From Candidatus Kuenenia stuttgartensis (GTDB lineage Bacteria > Bacteroidota > Bacteroidia > Chitinophagales > Chitinophagaceae): a DNA stretch of 9,727 nucleotides. The notes beneath the pieces are model-generated. The model ran no database searches. It saw only the letters and a program-made list of their open reading frames with translations, and was not told the origin of the DNA. A program made the translations under genes and the position numbers. How positions within the stretch are numbered: position 1 is the stretch's first letter; every line of letters starts with the position of its first letter. The DNA lies in NCBI GenBank assembly GCA_943330835.2, contig CALQJH020000049.1, positions 1-9,727 on the forward strand, read 5' to 3'. Below, in pieces: positions 6,643 through 9,727 of the stretch.

Positions 6643-6704
6643 CTTCAACCATCTTCAACAACCTTCAACAATCATTCAACCCTCTTCAACAACTTTCAAC
6701 CCTC
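6643..6704 (-). repeat. Inverted GGTTGTTGAA-type array overlapping the end of the AHSA1 gene
   Basis: About six TTCAAC-containing units of roughly 10 bp; on the minus strand they read GGTTGTTGAA (6663-6654) and GAGGGTTGAA (6704-6695 and 6684-6675), matching the decamers after ftsK. The unit at 6695-6704 encodes the last two codons (Glu, Gly) and the TGA stop of the AHSA1 gene. Together with 6590-6621 it is an inverted, shorter copy of the ftsK-pth composite repeat. Confidence 0.88.
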
Positions 6705-7079
6705 ATCATAAAAAATCCTCAGTGCCTCAAAATAACTTTCTGTCCAACCTCTAGTTATATTTTCATAATCCGCATCTGGAATGTTGGTATGTCTCAGTTC
6801 TACAGAAGTTTTCAATTTATCTTCATGAAGGGTGATTGTGACAATGGAAGCATTATCTTGTTCTCCAAAATACCATTCCTGTGTAATTTTTTTTCCTGGA
6901 ATAAAGGAGATGTTTTTCCCAGAAATACTATCATCCCATATTGAAAATTCACTACCCTCAATAGTTTCCATGATAGCTGGTTCACCCGACCAAAGCTGTA
7001 TGGTAGCGGCATTCGTTAATGCGCTGTAAAGGATTTCCGGCGTGGTGTTTATACTATAATATTTTTTAAAATCCTTCAT
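6696..7079 (-). CDS. AHSA1/SRPBCC-domain protein
   Basis: The 127-residue protein fits the Activator-of-Hsp90-ATPase-1-like branch of the START/SRPBCC fold. The N-terminus KKYYSINTTPEILYSALTNA (5-24) corresponds to the first strand and helix. W30 with SGEPA follows, then FSIWDDSISGKNISFIPGKK (45-64), QEWYF (67-71), VTITL (80-84), and a C-terminal helix after GWTESYFEALRIF (111-123). The usual W-x-x-YF-x-x-L pattern is present. Such proteins bind small hydrophobic ligands; substrate and partner are unknown, and the Hsp90 name does not imply an Hsp90 role here. Start MKDFKKYY is natural and there are no nearer alternatives. The last two codons and the stop fall in a repeat unit. Divergent from the YwqK-like gene with a 112-bp spacer. 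Confidence 0.88.
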   Translation of the reverse strand: MKDFKKYYSINTTPEILYSALTNAATIQLWSGEPAIMETIEGSEFSIWDDSISGKNISFIPGKKITQEWYFGEQDNASIVTITLHEDKLKTSVELRHTNIPDADYENITRGWTESYFEALRIFYDEG

Positions 7080-7124
7080 TTAGTAGTAGTTTTAATATTT
7101 AACTTTTTTTAGAAATTCAATATG

Positions 7125-7132
7125 TAAATTTG
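7125..7132 (+). promoter_or_regulatory. Candidate Bacteroidota -7 element for the YwqK-like gene
   Basis: TAAATTTG matches TAnnTTTG exactly, 59 bases before the ATG at 7192, giving a leader of about 55 nt. A T-run (7104-7110) lies where the -33 TTG would be expected but is not an exact match. No comparable element is visible for the divergent AHSA1 gene. Confidence 0.45.
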
Positions 7133-7191
7133 TGTGCAAAATAAGCGATATTTAACCAGGTTTACTTTTCTAATTCAACAAAATAAAATCA

Positions 7192-7872
7192 ATGCAATTA
7201 TTAAGCTTTAAAAAAATAAGTCTAACATTTATAATAGTAGTGCTTTTAAGCTCTTCGAATTTTGCACAATACAAATCTTTCAAATTAAGTGCTTCGGGAG
7301 ATACACTCAATGCAATAAAAGAAAATGATCAAAAAGTAGGGAAGTGGGTTATTGAAACTCCGGAGTTGAGAGGCGAACCTGGTAATACTGAAGAAGGACT
7401 GTATAAAAAAGGAGAGAAAGATGGTTATTGGAGAAAATATTCTACTCAAGGCGATTTGCTTTCTGTTGAGCATTATATTTTGGGTGGAAAGGATGGTCTT
7501 CAGCAATACTTTACTTTTCTGGGGGATTTAATACTTGAAGAAAACTGGAAAGGATACAATCCCGATGCGCCGTATGATACGATTGCGGTATATGGTACCG
7601 GTAGTGGCGAAATAATCGATTATAAAATTGTGAAGGCGGCCCCTTATAGTGTTAAGGATGGAGAATGGCGTTATTACGAGCCTGGTACAGGAAGATTATT
7701 AAGAACAGAACAATGGAGCTTAAATAACCTCGTAAAGCCCAATGCTCCCAAAGTATTAGTCATCCCTGATGATAAGCCAAAAAAGATTGAAAAAACTCCT
7801 GAAATGCTCCAGTGGGAACAAAAAAATAAAAATAAGAAAGGTGTACTTCGTGATGGAAGGACTTCGGGGTAA
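7192..7872 (+). CDS. Secreted MORN/YwqK-like repeat protein
   Basis: A 226-residue protein with a signal peptide (MQLLSFKK, hydrophobic 10-21, cleavage around NFAQ 23-26). It carries degenerate MORN_2/YwqK-type beta-hairpin repeats: KVGKWVIETPE (48-58), GLYKKGEKDGYWRKYSTQGD (69-88) with HYILGGKDGLQQYF (94-107), and VKDGEWRYYEPGTGRLLRTE (154-173). The K-x-G-x-W/Y-x-x-Y pattern is the family signature. The C-terminus (~195-226) is lysine-rich and probably disordered. Databases often label such proteins as a YwqK antitoxin, but this one is exported and no toxin gene is adjacent, so I do not infer a toxin-antitoxin role. It appears to be a single-gene unit, with its own candidate promoter at 7125 and a hairpin plus T-run downstream. 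Confidence 0.85.
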   Translation: MQLLSFKKISLTFIIVVLLSSSNFAQYKSFKLSASGDTLNAIKENDQKVGKWVIETPELRGEPGNTEEGLYKKGEKDGYWRKYSTQGDLLSVEHYILGGKDGLQQYFTFLGDLILEENWKGYNPDAPYDTIAVYGTGSGEIIDYKIVKAAPYSVKDGEWRYYEPGTGRLLRTEQWSLNNLVKPNAPKVLVIPDDKPKKIEKTPEMLQWEQKNKNKKGVLRDGRTSG

Positions 7873-7882
7873 GCGAAGGTTT

Positions 7883-7915
7883 TTAGTGGGTTACGATTGA
7901 ATCAACTAATTTTTT
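7883..7915 (+). terminator. Candidate intrinsic terminator after the YwqK-like gene
   Basis: TAGT-G-GGTT (7884-7892) pairs with AATC-A-ACTA (7900-7908) around a 7-base loop, with one internal mismatch and one G-T pair; T7883 can pair with A7909. Six T residues (7910-7915) follow. It lies 11 bases after the stop codon. The position and T-run support a terminator, while the AT-rich stem keeps confidence moderate. Confidence 0.5.
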
Positions 7916-7943
7916 GCCACTAAGACGCAAAGGCACAAAGTTT
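7910..7943. repeat. Dispersed CCACTAAGAC-type repeat
   Basis: The sequence GCCACTAAGACGCAAAGG followed by CACAAAG has an approximate 8-9 bp internal rhythm. I recall closely similar short elements (CCACTAAGACACTAAGGCACAAAG and relatives) scattered in intergenic regions of many Bacteroidota genomes. Only one copy is in this window, so its repeat status rests on that recall. Confidence 0.55.
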
Positions 7944-7965
7944 AGGAAATGAATTTTCGCATCTT

Positions 7966-7989
7966 CAACCAATAAACCAATCAACTAAT
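7966..7989 (+). repeat. Third CAACCAAT array (3 units) at the end of the M1 peptidase gene
   Basis: Three units in 8-bp register, CAACCAAT, AAACCAAT and CAACTAAT, preceded by TCTT. The last unit contains the complement of the TAG stop codon (7985-7987) of the minus-strand peptidase. This is a shorter relative of the arrays at 5223 and 6590; only a single TTCAAC word stands for the accompanying TTGAA-type array. Confidence 0.75.
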
Positions 7990-9727
7990 CCCTAACCTCC
8001 CTTTGCATGGGATTCCTCCCACTTGCAGCACCTCTTGGAGCAGCAGCCTTGGATTTGAATAATTGAAATTTACTCGGTTCCTGCGTCAATGGCCATTGAT
8101 TGTTTTTCTCATCAATATCAGCAGTTTCTCTGAATGGATCAATTTTTATGGAAATAACTTCTTTGTCTTTTATAAATGTTTTTACGATTTTATTTTCATT
8201 CTTTCTCCAGACATTTACGCCAATTCTATCTATACTTTTTGAACTGTCTTTGAAAGCCCATTCGATAATTACAGGCATGACCAATCCGCCTTTATTGCTC
8301 AACGATAGTTCGTAAATTCTTTTTTCGCCTGCGACACGCTTTTTTTCTTCCATACTCAAATCCTCATTGTTATTTGCTGTTGATGTGGTTGTAAATGATG
8401 TGGTATCAATTTTTACTAATCCACGATCATATCTCCAATAAAAATCTCTCAAAGTGGTATCCGCATCTGTTGCAAATACGATTTTTTTATCTGCTCTGTT
8501 TCTGATTTTGGAAATGTCTTCGTAACTATTTTGAATGGGCTTTGCAACAGCAACCATTTTAGTATTTTGGTCAGCTGGTTTTATTTCTTGTGGGTCTGTA
8601 TTTAATCTGGACCATTTTACACTGTCCAATGAAATGTCCACTGGGTCTGTATTGTAAAACCATCCACGCCAAAACCAATCCAGGTCTTCTGCACTGGCAT
8701 CTTCCATTGTTCTGAAAAAATCTGCAGGGGTAGGGTGTTTAAAAGCCCATCTTTTGCAGTAAGTTTTGAAAGCGTAATCGAAATTTTTTCTTCCCATAAT
8801 AGTTTCCCTCAGGATGTTCAAACCTGTAGCAGGTTTTGAATAAGCATTTGGGCCAAATTGAATGATATTTTCACTGTTTGTCATGATAGGTTCCAATTGG
8901 TCTTTTGGCAATTTCATGTAGTCAACAATTTTATATGCAGGGCCTCTTCCTACAGGAAACTTATTGTCCCAAAGTTCTTCTGTAAGGTATTCCACACAGG
9001 TATTTAGTCCTTCATCCATCCAACTCCATTGTCTTTCATCGCTGTTGATAATCATCGGAAAGAAATTATGTCCTACTTCATGAATGACTACGCCTAACAT
9101 GCCATTTTTTGTTCCTTCACTATATGTTCCGTCTTTTTCGCAACGACCATAATTAAAACAAATCATCGGGTACTCCATACCGTTTGCTGCTTCAATACTT
9201 TGTGCAACTGGGTATGGATATGGAATGGTAAAACTGGAATAAGATTTCAAGGTGTGAGCAATAACTTTAGTGCTAAATTTTCTATAGAGAGGATATGCTT
9301 CTTTCCCATAGGCACTCATGCACATTATTTTTTTGCCTGCTATTTTTACAGGCATAGCATCCCAAACAAACTTTCTACTGCTTCCCCAGGCAAAGTCCCG
9401 AACGTTTTCCGCTTTAAATATCCAGGTCTTTTTTTGAGTGCTTTTTTGGGGCTCTCTGTTTTTTGCTTCAGCCAGTGTTACAATTTCTGTAACGTCATTT
9501 GCTGATTGAGCAGATTGCCATCTCTTGTATTGTTCTGGCGATAACACTTGCTGATAATTTTGTCCCTGACCTGTTGCCATAACCACATGATCTGCAGGAA
9601 CGGTCATGCTTACCTGATAGTTTCCGAAGATTAAAGCAAACTCTCCTGTTCCTGCAAATTGATGATTTTGCCAACCTTGGAAATCACTGTATACACAGAG
9701 TCTGGGGAACCATTGTGTCATGGTAAA
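7985..9727 (-). CDS. M1-family zinc metallopeptidase (N-terminus cut by window edge)
   Basis: The minus-strand frame is open to the window edge. The ATG at 9721 is preceded by in-frame codons and lacks the expected N-terminal domain, so I treat it as internal; the gene is partial. Counting from that Met: the tail of the N-terminal beta-domain (residues 1-~55), a GMEYP motif (181-185) replacing the classical GxMEN exopeptidase motif, HEVGH (214-218) and the third zinc ligand E237 in WMDEGLN, giving HExxH-x18-E exactly, and a candidate catalytic tyrosine Y294 in NAYSKPATGL. The C-terminal part continues through WFWRGWFYNTDPVDI and a beta-rich region, then a short Arg/Gly-rich tail. Members are usually exported in this phylum; the signal peptide would lie outside the window. 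The stop lies in a repeat unit. Substrate unknown. Confidence 0.93.
   Translation of the reverse strand, partial: FTMTQWFPRLCVYSDFQGWQNHQFAGTGEFALIFGNYQVSMTVPADHVVMATGQGQNYQQVLSPEQYKRWQSAQSANDVTEIVTLAEAKNREPQKSTQKKTWIFKAENVRDFAWGSSRKFVWDAMPVKIAGKKIMCMSAYGKEAYPLYRKFSTKVIAHTLKSYSSFTIPYPYPVAQSIEAANGMEYPMICFNYGRCEKDGTYSEGTKNGMLGVVIHEVGHNFFPMIINSDERQWSWMDEGLNTCVEYLTEELWDNKFPVGRGPAYKIVDYMKLPKDQLEPIMTNSENIIQFGPNAYSKPATGLNILRETIMGRKNFDYAFKTYCKRWAFKHPTPADFFRTMEDASAEDLDWFWRGWFYNTDPVDISLDSVKWSRLNTDPQEIKPADQNTKMVAVAKPIQNSYEDISKIRNRADKKIVFATDADTTLRDFYWRYDRGLVKIDTTSFTTTSTANNNEDLSMEEKKRVAGEKRIYELSLSNKGGLVMPVIIEWAFKDSSKSIDRIGVNVWRKNENKIVKTFIKDKEVISIKIDPFRETADIDEKNNQWPLTQEPSKFQLFKSKAAAPRGAASGRNPMQREVRD

Noticed and set aside
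6615..7029. Plus-strand ORFs opposite the AHSA1 gene
   Set aside because: They start in repeat sequence or lie antisense to a well-supported SRPBCC gene and show no family resemblance.
7192..7872. YwqK-type antitoxin of a toxin-antitoxin pair
   Set aside because: The protein has a signal peptide and no adjacent toxin-like gene; the similarity is to the MORN-like repeat only.
8100..8315. Plus-strand ORF opposite the M1 peptidase C-terminal region
   Set aside because: Antisense to a clearly coding frame, hydrophobic by strand complementarity, with no start context or homologous motif.

Overview
The window looks like an ordinary chromosomal stretch of a Bacteroidota bacterium, most likely Chitinophagaceae or a close relative. 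The DNA is AT-rich, Shine-Dalgarno sequences are weak or absent, several genes are preceded by the TAnnTTTG promoter element typical of the phylum, and the protein families fit (carboxypeptidase-regulatory-like secreted protein, MORN/YwqK-like secreted protein, phylum-style Mrp and M1 peptidase). The taxonomic placement is inference. I saw no rRNA, tRNA, CRISPR array, transposase or phage gene.

Layout. 1-848 (minus) is the N-terminal 282 codons of an Mrp/ApbC iron-sulfur cluster carrier ATPase cut by the window edge. A 187-bp divergent spacer separates it from 1036-1695 (plus), a secreted protein with a carboxypeptidase-regulatory-like domain. Two copies of a 46-bp direct repeat follow, then the co-directional run aroK (shikimate kinase), a DUF423 membrane protein, ftsK (DNA translocase) and pth (peptidyl-tRNA hydrolase), and a fumarylacetoacetate-hydrolase-fold enzyme ending at 6590. 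Convergent to it is a small AHSA1/SRPBCC protein (6696-7079, minus). Divergent from that is a secreted YwqK/MORN-like protein (7192-7872, plus), which converges on a large M1-family metallopeptidase (7985-9727, minus) that runs off the right edge.

The genes are mostly housekeeping: Fe-S assembly, aromatic amino-acid biosynthesis, chromosome segregation at division, and rescue of peptidyl-tRNA. They do not form one pathway.

The unexpected part is between the genes. Three spacers (ftsK-pth, FAH-AHSA1, YwqK-M1) are largely built from the same simple-sequence elements: an 8-bp tandem unit CAACCAAT, accompanied in two of them by a roughly 10-bp GGTTGTTGAA-type array. The first two arrays are inverted copies of one composite element and bracket pth plus the FAH gene. 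Stop codons of three genes fall inside or touch the arrays. A different 46-bp element with a short hairpin is duplicated between the first secreted-protein gene and aroK. It supplies the last codons of the former and ends on the first base of the aroK start codon. A third repeat type (CCACTAAGAC...) lies in the last spacer. These look like dispersed intergenic repeats; I found no convincing new enzymatic or defence system.
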